64,000 nt of DNA from Amaranthus tricolor (lineage: Eukaryota; Streptophyta; Magnoliopsida; Caryophyllales; Amaranthaceae). The notes under the pieces are model-generated. The model had not been told where the DNA came from, did not search any database, and saw nothing but the letters and a program-made list of their open reading frames with translations. The translations under genes and the position numbers were made by a program. Numbering within the stretch: position 1 is the first letter of the stretch; every line of letters begins with the position of its first letter. Positions 1-11,048 of this stretch are shown here, piece after piece. The stretch is taken from the NCBI RefSeq assembly GCF_026212465.1, contig NC_080057.1:12143879-12207878 (forward strand). Direction: 5' to 3'.

Positions 1-779
1 AGCACTAAGAAAAATATGAAAATGGGAAAAGTTAATGACATAAGCATTAACATAAATAAGGGGAAAAACTTTTTAAAAAAATGTAGAAGAAATTATGAAG
101 AATGTTAATAACATGAGCATTAACAAAAAAATTTGAAGAAATTTGAGAATAAAAAGAGGGTTGAGAAATTAAGATTTATGAAAATATGAAAAGTTGATGA
201 CATGAGCACTAATTAGAGAAAAAATAAAGAGAAAATTTGAAGAAAAATTGGTGGGAGTTGATAACAAGAGTACAAAAAAGGGAGAAGACAAAAAACAAAA
301 TAAATAAAGCGAAAAAAATTAAGAGAAAGTAAAATAACATTGGTGAAAAGTTTGTGATGGCTAGTAACAAGATTAACTAAAATATAAGAGAAGAAAACAA
401 AATAAAATGAAAACAAGCAAATTATGGGGAACTTTAAGATTAAAACTGTTATATGTATGACATGAGGGGTGACATGGGCACCAATAACTCAAAATTTCAC
501 AGAAAGAAAATACTTTGGAAATGATTAGTGACATGAGCATAGTCCACAAAAAGATATGCTACATATGGATAGTAGCTAGAAGACGCTTAGTAATAAGAAT
601 ACCAGTAAGAAGACGTAAGATGACACATGTACTTTGATGACACGGGACAACTGGCAACATGCGCATTAGAAAAGAAAATCCAAGCTACAAGATTGGCGAG
701 TTGGTGAAAGGTGCATCGACATTTTTTCACATTATCTTCAAAGAATTTTTAAGTCAAGATTTTTCAGATTAGGAGGGAG
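1..779 (+). mobile_element. Internal region, unit 1 (left part outside window)
   Basis: Non-coding internal region cut by the window start. It corresponds to about 2262-3040 of the next unit. The strand is very purine-rich and carries a degenerate recurring motif close to GTTAATGACATGAGCACTAA. It ends in the purine tract aggagggag directly before the LTR. A 67-codon frame on the minus strand (213-416) recurs in each unit only because the DNA is copied; it is a low-complexity F/L/Y-rich translation of the A-rich strand and is not taken as a gene. Confidence 0.85.
771..779 (+). other. Polypurine tract before LTR 1
   Basis: The purine run aggagggag sits immediately 5' of the TGTTAGAA start of the LTR, where plus-strand priming would occur in a plant LTR retrotransposon. 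The same tract precedes all seven LTR starts in the window. Confidence 0.8.
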
Positions 780-943
780 TGTTAGAAAGGTTAATAAGAA
801 AAATCTGGAAGACGATTATCTGAAATTATCTAGTTTTAAGTTAGAAGTACTAGTTAGATATATCTAGTAAGGAAAGATCTAGTAGAAGAGTAATGTAGAA
901 CATGCTTGCACCAACATTAGATGCCCATAAATAAGTATATGCT

Positions 944-953
944 TATATAAATA
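944..953 (+). promoter_or_regulatory. TATA box of plus-strand LTR
   Basis: TATATAAATA about 164 bp from the LTR start, followed by an A-run of 9 to 12 bases. The position fits the U3/R promoter of an LTR. The motif is kept in all six complete LTRs. Promoter activity is not shown. Confidence 0.6.
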
Positions 954-1010
954 GAGTGAAAAAAAAAAACACAACTATTAAGAAATAATAATGCAAATAC
1001 AAATCATAAT

Positions 1011-1031
1011 ATGGGAATTTGTATTTCCCAT
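1011..1031. repeat. Short inverted repeat (ATGGGAA / TTCCCAT)
   Basis: Perfect 7-bp inverted repeat with a 7-nt loop, present in the homogenised units 1 to 4. In LTR 5 and LTR 6 the right arm reads TTCCCTT, and in LTR 6 the left arm is also changed, so the dyad is broken. No function is claimed. Confidence 0.55.
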
Positions 1032-1115
1032 TGTTAATGGCCAAAGTAAACTTACACAAAAGCACTAAGAAATAACTTGAAGATGATCTTTGTAACCATA
1101 ATCATTACCCGAAAA

Positions 1116-1124
1116 CCTGATACT
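1116..1124 (-). other. PBS-like site of the nested reverse LTR
   Basis: Read on the minus strand this is AGTATCAGG, directly following the CAACA end of the nested LTR. It shares GTATCAG with the initiator-Met primer site. This supports the minus orientation of the nested LTR and suggests that a little of its internal region survives to the left. Confidence 0.5.
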
Positions 1125-1737
1125 TGTTGTAGGCGTGTAATCACTTTTCTTTTGTGATGTTTCCCCCACAAAGGTACTTGGGTTTTGAATTGGAAATTCA
1201 CAATGAAATACAAACAACACAACACACTCTTAATACTTAGGGTATGAAACTTAACAGCAAAGTGTTTGATGAATTATAAACTTTGAAAGTTCTAACAAGA
1301 AGTTTATAACTCTTTTTGAAATAACACAAGTAAGAGATGAAAGAAAGGATAAAGAATTCAGAAAATTGGTGTGAGTGACATTCTTCCCCAAGCCCCTATT
1401 TATACTAGTTCATGTATACCAAAGGGTCATGGACATTTAATCACCCATTGATGATCAAGTATAATGACCATCAATCAATATCATTATAACAATGGTATTC
1501 ATGAAGATTATTCACACTAGTACGTCACTTGTAACTCCATAATCAAAGTTGAACAAAAATAGAATCCAATGCTCATTGATCAAAGAATACGAAAAGGTAC
1601 ATTTTTATTCCAATTTGTCTTTTGTCCTTCCCTTTGACGCCTTTGGACCTTGTATGTTTAGTATACTTTGTCCGACTACTATTTGTAGTACTTGGTGATA
1701 ATTCTTAGGATTTAATATATACACTAAATGTTCAACA
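1125..1737 (-). mobile_element. Nested reverse-oriented LTR inside LTR 1
   Basis: 613-bp segment with TGTTG...CAACA termini. On the minus strand it starts TGTTGAACATTTAG, has a TATA box about 335 nt in, ends GCCTACAACA, and is followed by a PBS-like AGTATCAGG. This order (U3, TATA, R/U5, PBS) is that of an LTR in the opposite direction to its host. No matching 5-bp target duplication is visible on the two sides, so it may be a truncated element rather than a clean solo LTR. It is present at the same place in all six complete host LTRs, so it inserted before the array amplified. Confidence 0.65.
1394..1405 (-). promoter_or_regulatory. TATA box of nested LTR (minus strand)
   Basis: The minus strand reads TATAAATAGGGG, a strong plant-type TATA box, followed by a C/G-richer leader. 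It faces the plus-strand TATA box at 944, so the two promoters would be convergent if active. Confidence 0.55.
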
Positions 1738-2009
1738 ACATCACATACATAAATGGGTTAAGCCACATTAAGGCTATCCCACAATAATAAAATATGAGCG
1801 CTAACTAAAATTTGTGAATTATAAGAGATAAGGGAGACATGAGCTCACATAATAACATAAGTGAATAGTATATATGTGTGGAACAAGTGTCCCACAAAAA
1901 TTATTGTTATACAAATTATGATACAATCAAATATTTATATTTAGTAAATGTAATATAATATTTATTTGAGTCCAATTACAAACTCTGCCCGCGCCCAAAA
2001 ATTCTATCA

Positions 2010-2020
2010 TGGAATCAACG
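2010..2020 (+). other. Degenerate primer-binding site, unit 2
   Basis: Reads TGGAATCAACG directly after the LTR. The diverged unit at 12881 reads TGGTATCAAAG, close to the initiator-Met primer site TGGTATCAGAG. The T-to-A change at base 4 and the change near the end are shared by the four homogenised units (2010, 4272, 6534, 8794). Confidence 0.75.
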
Positions 2021-3040
2021 TTGAAAGATCGAAAGACCAAGAATAAAGTACAAAGCGGGCAAAGAAAGGATCAGAGGAAGAGGAACACAACAAGATGTGT
2101 GATAAGTATTTTGGATATCTTATAAGAATAGACTAATAAATAAACGTTATAATGAGAAAATAACAAAATAAAAATTGATGAAGGATGTTGGTGACAAGTG
2201 CACTAATAAAATCAGAAAATTGAAGAAAAACATTTATGAAATTAAGTAGGTTAGTGGCAAGAGCACTAAGAAAAATATGAAAATGGGAAAAGTTAATGAC
2301 ATAAGCATTAACATAAATAAGGGGAAAAACTTTTTAAAAAAATGTAGAAGAAATTATGAAGAATGTTAATAACATGAGCATTAACAAAAAAATTTGAAGA
2401 AATTTGAGAATAAAAAGAGGGTTGAGAAATTAAGATTTATGAAAATATGAAAAGTTGATGACATGAGCACTAATTAGAGAAAAAATAAAGAGAAAATTTG
2501 AAGAAAAATTGGTGGGAGTTGATAACAAGAGTACAAAAAAGGGAGAAGACAAAAAACAAAATAAATAAAGCGAAAAAAATTAAGAGAAAGTAAAATAACA
2601 TTGGTGAAAAGTTTGTGATGGCTAGTAACAAGATTAACTAAAATATAAGAGAAGAAAACAAAATAAAATGAAAACAAGCAAATTATGGGGAACTTTAAGA
2701 TTAAAACTGTTATATGTATGACATGAGGGGTGACATGGGCACCAATAACTCAAAATTTCACAGAAAGAAAATACTTTGGAAATGATTAGTGACATGAGCA
2801 TAGTCCACAAAAAGATATGCTACATATGGATAGTAGCTAGAAGACGCTTAGTAATAAGAATACCAGTAAGAAGACGTAAGATGACACATGTACTTTGATG
2901 ACACGGGACAACTGGCAACATGCGCATTAGAAAAGAAAATCCAAGCTACAAGATTGGCGAGTTGGTGAAAGGTGCATCGACATTTTTTCACATTATCTTC
3001 AAAGAATTTTTAAGTCAAGATTTTTCAGATTAGGAGGGAG
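2010..3040 (+). mobile_element. Internal region, unit 2
   Basis: 1031 bp, non-coding, with PBS at the left end and polypurine tract at 3032-3040. The motif family GTTRRTGACATGAGCAYTAA recurs roughly every 60 to 70 bp between about 2190 and 2800 with many changes. No retrotransposon protein domain can be read in any frame. Confidence 0.85.
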
Positions 3041-4271
3041 TGTTAGAAAGGTTAATAAGAAAAATCTGGAAGACGATTATCTGAAATTATCTAGTTTTAA
3101 GTTAGAAGTACTAGTTAGATATATCTAGTAAGGAAAGATCTAGTAGAAGAGTAATGTAGAACATGCTTGCACCAACATTAGATGCCCATAAATAAGTATA
3201 TGCTTATATAAATAGAGTGAAAAAAAAAAAACACAACTATTAAGAAATAATAATGCAAATACAAATCATAATATGGGAATTTGTATTTCCCATTGTTAAT
3301 GGCCAAAGTAAACTTACACAAAAGCACTAAGAAATAACTTGAAGATGATCTTTGTAACCATAATCATTACCCGAAAACCTGATACTTGTTGTAGGCGTGT
3401 AATCACTTTTCTTTTGTGATGTTTCCCCCACAAAGGTACTTGGGTTTTGAATTGGAAATTCACAATGAAATACAAACAACACAACACACTCTTAATACTT
3501 AGGGTATGAAACTTAACAGCAAAGTGTTTGATGAATTATAAACTTTGAAAGTTCTAACAAGAAGTTTATAACTCTTTTTGAAATAACACAAGTAAGAGAT
3601 GAAAGAAAGGATAAAGAATTCAGAAAATTGGTGTGAGTGACATTCTTCCCCAAGCCCCTATTTATACTAGTTCATGTATACCAAAGGGTCATGGACATTT
3701 AATCACCCATTGATGATCAAGTATAATGACCATCAATCAATATCATTATAACAATGGTATTCATGAAGATTATTCACACTAGTACGTCACTTGTAACTCC
3801 ATAATCAAAGTTGAACAAAAATAGAATCCAATGCTCATTGATCAAAGAATACGAAAAGGTACATTTTTATTCCAATTTGTCTTTTGTCCTTCCCTTTGAC
3901 GCCTTTGGACCTTGTATGTTTAGTATACTTTGTCCGACTACTATTTGTAGTACTTGGTGATAATTCTTAGGATTTAATATATACACTAAATGTTCAACAA
4001 CATCACATACATAAATGGGTTAAGCCACATTAAGGCTATCCCACAATAATAAAATATGAGCGCTAACTAAAATTTGTGAATTATAAGAGATAAGGGAGAC
4101 ATGAGCTCACATAATAACATAAGTGAATAGTATATATGTGTGGAAGAAGTGTCCCACAAAAATTATTGTTATACAAATTATGATACAATCAAATATTTAT
4201 ATTTAGTAAATGTAATATAATATTTATTTGAGTCCAATTACAAACTCTGCCCGCGCCCAAAAATTCTATCA
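3041..4271 (+). mobile_element. LTR 2
   Basis: 1231 bp, near-identical to LTR 1. It has one extra A in the A-run after the TATA box (12 A) and a private C-to-G change near 4146. It contains the nested minus-strand LTR. Confidence 0.85.
3387..3999 (-). mobile_element. Nested reverse-oriented LTR inside LTR 2
   Basis: Same TGTTG...CAACA segment of 613 bp as in LTR 1, with the minus-strand TATA box preserved. Confidence 0.65.
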
Positions 4272-5302
4272 TGGAATCAACGTTGAAAGATCGAAAGACC
4301 AAGAATAAAGTACAAAGCGGGCAAAGAAAGGATCAGAGGAAGAGGAACACAACAAGATGTGTGATAAGTATTTTGGATATCTTATAAGAATAGACTAATA
4401 AATAAACGTTATAATGAGAAAATAACAAAATAAAAATTGATGAAGGATGTTGGTGACAAGTGCACTAATAAAATCAGAAAATTGAAGAAAAACATTTATG
4501 AAATTAAGTAGGTTAGTGGCAAGAGCACTAAGAAAAATATGAAAATGGGAAAAGTTAATGACATAAGCATTAACATAAATAAGGGGAAAAACTTTTTAAA
4601 AAAATGTAGAAGAAATTATGAAGAATGTTAATAACATGAGCATTAACAAAAAAATTTGAAGAAATTTGAGAATAAAAAGAGGGTTGAGAAATTAAGATTT
4701 ATGAAAATATGAAAAGTTGATGACATGAGCACTAATTAGAGAAAAAATAAAGAGAAAATTTGAAGAAAAATTGGTGGGAGTTGATAACAAGAGTACAAAA
4801 AAGGGAGAAGACAAAAAAAAAAATAAATAAAGCGAAAAAAATTAAGAGAAAGTAAAATAACATTGGTGAAAAGTTTGTGATGGCTAGTAACAAGATTAAC
4901 TAAAATATAAGAGAAGAAAACAAAATAAAATGAAAACAAGCAAATTATGGGGAACTTTAAGATTAAAACTGTTATATGTATGACATGAGGGGTGACATGG
5001 GCACCAATAACTCAAAATTTCACAGAAAGAAAATACTTTGGAAATGATTAGTGACATGCGCATAGTCCACAAAAAGATATGCTACATATGGATAGTAGCT
5101 AGAAGACGCTTAGTAATAAGAATACCAGTAAGAAGACGTAAGATGACACATGTACTTTGATGACACGGGACAACTGGCAACATGCGCATTAGAAAAGAAA
5201 ATCCAAGCTACAAGATTGGCGAGTTGGTGAAAGGTGCATCGACATTTTTTCACATTATCTTCAAAGAATTTTTAAGTCAAGATTTTTCAGATTAGGAGGG
5301 AG
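4272..5302 (+). mobile_element. Internal region, unit 3
   Basis: 1031 bp. Near-identical to unit 2, with private changes near 4818 (C to A within an A-run) and near 5059 (acatgcgcat for acatgagcat). The PBS reads TGGAATCAACG. Confidence 0.85.
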
Positions 5303-6533
5303 TGTTAGAAAGGTTAATAAGAAAAATCTGGAAGACGATTATCTGAAATTATCTAGTTTTAAGTTAGAAGTACTAGTTAGATATATCTAGTAAGGAAAGA
5401 TCTAGTAGAAGAGTAATGTAGAACATGCTTGCACCAACATTAGATGCCCATAAATAAGTATATGCTTATATAAATAGAGTGAAAAAAAAAAACACAACTA
5501 TTAAGAAATAATAATGCAAATACAAATCATAATATGGGAATTTGTATTTCCCATTGTTAATGGCCAAAGTAAACTTACACAAAAGCACTAAGAAATAACT
5601 TGAAGATGATCTTTGTAACCATAATCATTACCCGAAAACCTGATACTTGTTGTAGGCGTGTAATCACTTTTCTTTTGTGATGTTTCCCCCACAAAGGTAC
5701 TTGGGTTTTGAATTGGAAATTCACAATGAAATACAAACAACACAACACACTCTTAATACTTAGGGTATGAAACTTAACAGCAAAGTGTTTGATGAATTAT
5801 AAACTTTGAAAGTTCTAACAAGAAGTTTATAACTCTTTTTGAAATAACACAAGTAAGAGATGAAAGAAAGGATAAAGAATTCAGAAAATTGGTGTGAGTG
5901 ACATTCTTCCCCAAGCCCCTATTTATACTAGTTCATGTATACCAAAGGGTCATGGACATTTAATCACCCATTGATGATCAAGTATAATGACCATCAATCA
6001 ATATCATTATAACAATGGTATTCATGAAGATTATTCACACTAGTACGTCACTTGTAACTCCATAATCAAAGTTGAACAAAAATAGAATCCAATGCTCATT
6101 GATCAAAGAATACGAAAAGGTACATTTTTATTCCAATTTGTCTTTTGTCCTTCCCTTTGACGCCTTTGGACCTTGTATGTTTAGTATACTTTGTCCGACT
6201 ACTATTTGTAGTACTTGGTGATAATTCTTAGGAGTTTAATATATACACTAAATGTTCAACAACATCACATACATAAATGGGTTAAGCCACATTAAGGCTA
6301 TCCCACAATAATAAAATATGAGCGCTAACTAAAATTTGTGAATTATAAGAGATAAGGGAGACATGAGCTCACATAATAACATAATTGAATAGTATATATG
6401 TGTGGAACAAGTGTCCCACAAAAATTATTGTTATACAAATTATGATACAATCAAATATTTATATTTAGTAAATGTAATATAATATTTATTTGAGTCCAAT
6501 TACAAACTCTGCCCGCGCCCAAAAATTCTATCA
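5303..6533 (+). mobile_element. LTR 3
   Basis: 1231 bp, near-identical to LTR 1 and 2. A single inserted base near 6234 (aggagttt for aggattt) lies inside the nested LTR, and there is a G-to-T change near 6385. Confidence 0.85.
5648..6261 (-). mobile_element. Nested reverse-oriented LTR inside LTR 3
   Basis: 614-bp copy of the nested LTR, one base longer than the others because of the insertion near 6234. Confidence 0.65.
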
Positions 6534-7564
6534 TGGAATCAACGTTGAAAGATCGAAAGACCAAGAATAAAGTACAAAGCGGGCAAAGAAAGGATCAGAG
6601 GAAGAGGAACACAACAAGATGTGTGATAAGTATTTTGGATATCTTATAAGAATAGACTAATAAATAAACGTTATAATGAGAAAATAACAAAATAAAAATT
6701 GATGAAGGATGTTGGTGACAAGTGCACTAATAAAATCAGAAAATTGAAGAAAAACATTTATGAAATTAAGTAGGTTAGTGGCAAGAGCACTAAGAAAAAT
6801 ATGAAAATGGGAAAAGTTAATGACATAAGCATTAACATAAATAAGGGGAAAAACTTTTTAAAAAAATGTAGAAGAAATTATGAAGAATGTTAATAACATG
6901 AGCATTAACAAAAAAATTTGAAGAAATTTGAGAATAAAAAGAGGGTTGAGAAATTAAGATTTATGAAAATATGAAAAGTTGATGACATGAGCACTAATTA
7001 GAGAAAAAATAAAGAGAAAATTTGAAGAAAAATTGGTGGGAGTTGATAACAAGAGTACAAAAAAGGGAGAAGACAAAAAACAAAATAAATAAAGCGAAAA
7101 AAATTAAGAGAAAGTAAAATAACATTGGTGAAAAGTTTGTGATGGCTAGTAACAAGATTAACTAAAATATAAGAGAAGAAAACAAAATAAAATGAAAACA
7201 AGCAAATTATGGGGAACTTTAAGATTAAAACTGTTATATGTATGACATGAGGGGTGACATGGGCACCAATAACTCAAAATTTCACAGAAAGAAAATACTT
7301 TGGAAATGATTAGTGACATGAGCATAGTCCACAAAAAGATATGCTACATATGGATAGTAGCTAGAAGACGCTTAGTAATAAGAATACCAGTAAGAAGACG
7401 TAAGATGACACATGTACTTTGATGACACGGGACAACTGGCAACATGCGCATTAGAAAAGAAAATCCAAGCTACAAGATTGGCGAGTTGGTGAAAGGTGCA
7501 TCGACATTTTTTCACATTATCTTCAAAGAATTTTTAAGTCAAGATTTTTCAGATTAGGAGGGAG
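6534..7564 (+). mobile_element. Internal region, unit 4
   Basis: 1031 bp, near-identical to unit 2, with the altered PBS TGGAATCAACG at the left and the polypurine tract at the right. Confidence 0.85.
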
Positions 7565-8793
7565 TGTTAGAAAGGTTAATAAGAAAAATCTGGAAGACGA
7601 TTATCTGAAATTATCTAGTTTTAAGTTAGAAGTACTAGTTAGATATATCTAGTAAGGAAAGATCTAGTAGAAGAGTAATGTAGAACATGCTTGCACCAAC
7701 ATTAGATGCCCATAAATAAGTATATGCTTATATAAATAGAGTGAAAAAAAAAACACAACTATTAAGAAATAATAATGCAAATACAAATCATAATATGGGA
7801 ATTTGTATTTCCCATTGTTAATGGCCAAAGTAAACTTACACAAAAGCACTAAGAAATAACTTGAAGATGATCTTTGTAACCATAATCATTACCCGAAAAC
7901 CTGATACTTGTTGTAGGCGTGTAATCACTTTTCTTTTGTGATGTTTCCCCCACAAAGGTACTTGGGTTTTGAATTGGAAATTCACAATGAAATACAAACA
8001 ACACAACACACTCTTAATACTTAGGGTATGAAACTTAACAGCAAAGTGTTTGATGAATTATAAACTTTGAAAGTTCTAACAAGAAGTTTATAACTCTTTT
8101 TGAAATAACACAAGTAAGAGATGAAAGAAAGGATAAAGAATTCAGAAAATTGGTGTGAGTGACATTCTTCCCCAAGCCCCTATTTATACTAGTTCATGTA
8201 TACCAAAGGGTCATGGACATTTAATCACCCATTGATGATCAAGTATAATGACCATCAATCAATATCATTATAACAATGGTATTCATGAAGATTATTCACA
8301 CTAGTACGTCACTTGTAACTCCATAATCAAAGTTGAACAAAAATAGAATCCAATGCTCATTGATCAAAGAATACGAAAAGGTACATTTTTATTCCAATTT
8401 GTCTTTTGTCCTTCCCTTTGACGCCTTTGGACCTTGTATGTTTAGTATACTTTGTCCGACTACTATTTGTAGTACTTGGTGATAATTCTTAGGATTTAAT
8501 ATATACACTAAATGTTCAACAACATCACATACATAAATGGGTTAAGCCACATTAAGGCTATCCCACAATAATAAAATATGAGCGCTAACTAAAATTTGTG
8601 AATTATAAGAGATAAGGGAGACATGAGCTCACATAATAACATAAGTGAATAGTATATATGTGTGGAACAAGTGTCCCACAAAAATTATTGTTATACAAAT
8701 TATGATACAATCAAATATTTATATTTAGTAAATGTAATATAATATTTATTTGAGTCCAATTACAAACTCTGCCCGCGCCCAAAAATTCTATCA
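7565..8793 (+). mobile_element. LTR 4
   Basis: 1229 bp, near-identical to LTR 1. The A-run after the TATA box has 10 A, which accounts for the shorter unit. A 61-codon minus-strand frame at 7664-7849 exists only because of this run length and is not a gene. Confidence 0.85.
7909..8521 (-). mobile_element. Nested reverse-oriented LTR inside LTR 4
   Basis: 613-bp copy of the nested LTR, as in LTR 1. Confidence 0.65.
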
Positions 8794-9824
8794 TGGAATC
8801 AACGTTGAAAGATCGAAAGACCAAGAATAAAGTACAAAGCGGGCAAAGAAAGGATCAGAGGAAGAGGAACACAACAAGATGTGTGATAAGTATTTTGGAT
8901 ATCTTATAAGAATAGACTAATAAATAAACGTTATAATGAGAAAATAACAAAATAAAAATTGATGAAGGATGTTGGTGACAAGTGCACTAATAAAATCAGA
9001 AAATTGAAGAAAAACATTTATGAAATTAAGTAGGTTAGTGGCAAGAGCACTAAGAAAAATATGAAAATGGGAAAAGTTAATGACATAAGCATTAACATAA
9101 ATAAGGGGAAAAACTTTTTAAAAAAATGTAGAAGAAATTATGAAGAATGTTAATAACATGAGCATTAACAAAAAAATTTGAAGAAATTTGAGAATAAAAA
9201 GAGGGTTGAGAAATTAAGATTTATGAAAATATGAAAAGTTGATGACATGAGCACTAATTAGAGAAAAAATAAAGAGAAAATTTGAAGAAAAATTGGTGGG
9301 AGTTGATAACAAGAGTACAAAAAAGGGAGAAGACAAAAAACAAAATAAATAAAGCGAAAAAAATTAAGAGAAAGTAAAATAACATTGGTGAAAAGTTTGT
9401 GATGGCTAGTAACAAGATTAACTAAAATATAAGAGAAGAAAACAAAATAAAATGAAAACAAGCAAATTATGGGGAACTTTAAGATTAAAACTGTTATATG
9501 TATGACATGAGGGGTGACATGGGCACCAATAACTCAAAATTTCACAGAAAGAAAATACTTTGGAAATGATTAGTGACATGAGCATAGTCCACAAAAAGAT
9601 ATGCTACATATGGATAGTAGCTAGAAGACGCTTAGTAATAAGAATACCAGTAAGAAGACGTAAGATGACACATGTACTTTGATGACACGGGACAACTGGC
9701 AACATGCGCATTAGAAAAGAAAATCCAAGCTACAAGATTGGCGAGTTGGTGAAAGGTGCATCGACATTTTTTCACATTATCTTCAAAGAATTTTTAAGTC
9801 AAGATTTTTCAGATTAGGAGGGAG
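8794..9824 (+). mobile_element. Internal region, unit 5
   Basis: 1031 bp. The last internal region of the homogenised class; the PBS reads TGGAATCAACG. Confidence 0.85.
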
Positions 9825-11048
9825 TGTTAGAAAGGTTAATAAGAAAAATCTGGAAGACGATTATCTGAAATTATCTAGTTTTAAGTTAGAAGTACTAGTT
9901 AGATATATCTAGTAAGGAAAGATCTAGTAGAAGAGTACTGTAGAACATGCTTGCACCAACATTAGATGCCCAAAAATAAGTATATGCTTATATAAATAGA
10001 GCGAAAAAAAAACACAACTATTAAGAAATAATAATACAAATACAAATCATAATATGGGAATTTTTATTTCCCTTTGTTAATGGCTAAAGTAAACATACAC
10101 AAAAGCACTAAGAAATAACTTGAAGATGATCTTTGTAACCACAATCATTACCCGAAAACCTGATACTTGTTGTAGGCGTGTAATCACTTTTCTTTTGTGA
10201 TGTTTCCCCCACAAAGGTACTTCGTTTTGAATTGGAAATTAACAATGAAATACAAACAACACAATACACTCTTTATACTTAGGGTATGAAACTTAACAGC
10301 AAAGTGTTTGATGAATTATGAACTTTGAAAGTTCTAACAAGAAGTTTATAACTCTTTTTGAAATAACACAAATATGAGAGAAAGCAAGGATAAAGAATTC
10401 AGAAAATTGGTGTGAGTGACATTCTTCCCCAAGCCCCTATTTATACTAGTTCATGTATACCAAAAGGTCATGGACATTTAATCACCCATTGATGATCAAG
10501 TATAATGACCATCAATCAATATCATTATAACAATGGTATTCATGAAGATTATTCGCACTAGTACGTCACTTATAACTCCATAATTAAAGTGGAACAAGAA
10601 TAGTATCTAATGCTCATTGATCAAAGAATACGAAAAGGTACATTTTTGTTCCAATTTGTCTTTTGTCCTTCCCTTTGACGCCTTTGGACCTTGTATGTTT
10701 AGTATACTTTGTCCCACTACTATTTGTAGTACTTGGTGATAATTCTTAGGATTTAATATACACTAAATGTTCAACAACATCACATACATAAATGGGTTAA
10801 GCCACATAAAGGCTATCCCATAATAATACAATATGAGCGCTAACTAAAATTTGTGAATTATAAGAGATAAGGGAGACATGAGCTCACATAATAACATAAG
10901 TGAATAGTATATATGTGTGGAACAAGTGTCCCACCAAAATTATTGTTATACAAATTATGATATAATCAAATATTTATATTTAGTAAATGTAATATAATAT
11001 TTATTTGAGTCCAATTACAAACTCTGCCCGCGCCCGAAAATTCTATCA
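9825..11048 (+). mobile_element. LTR 5, chimeric between young and old unit types
   Basis: 1224 bp. The first 110 bp or so match LTR 1 to 4 exactly at sites where LTR 6 differs (for example tctggaagacg against tctagaagatg). The first difference from LTR 1 to 4 is at about 9938, and many substitutions and small indels follow. The right part therefore belongs to the diverged class. The A-run has 9 A. Confidence 0.85.
10168..10776 (-). mobile_element. Nested reverse-oriented LTR inside LTR 5 (diverged)
   Basis: 609 bp; same termini as the others with scattered substitutions and small deletions, such as loss of one TA step near 10760. Confidence 0.6.

Larger units (their letters stand above)
780..2009 (+). 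mobile_element. LTR 1 of tandem retrotransposon unit
   Basis: About 1230 bp, starting TGTTAGAA and ending TTCTATCA, an inverted terminal match with one mismatch. A purine tract flanks it on the left and a tRNA-primer-like site on the right. A plus-strand TATA box lies 164 bp in. The unusually long segment after that TATA box is explained by a second LTR nested in reverse (1125-1737). Without the nested piece the LTR would be about 600 bp. Boundaries rest on the TG...CA termini and on PPT/PBS adjacency. Confidence 0.85.

Noticed and set aside
213..416. Repeated 67-codon minus-strand frame (also 2474, 4736, 6998, 9258, and a longer form at 13345)
   Set aside because: It is a low-complexity F/L/Y-rich translation opposite an A-rich strand in the non-coding internal region. 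It recurs because the unit is copied, shows no domain, and its right end varies between diverged units.
1125..1737. Nested LTR as a clean solo LTR with target duplication
   Set aside because: The flanks (gatact on the left, acatc on the right) do not match, and a PBS-like site remains on one side. It is reported as a nested LTR of uncertain completeness.
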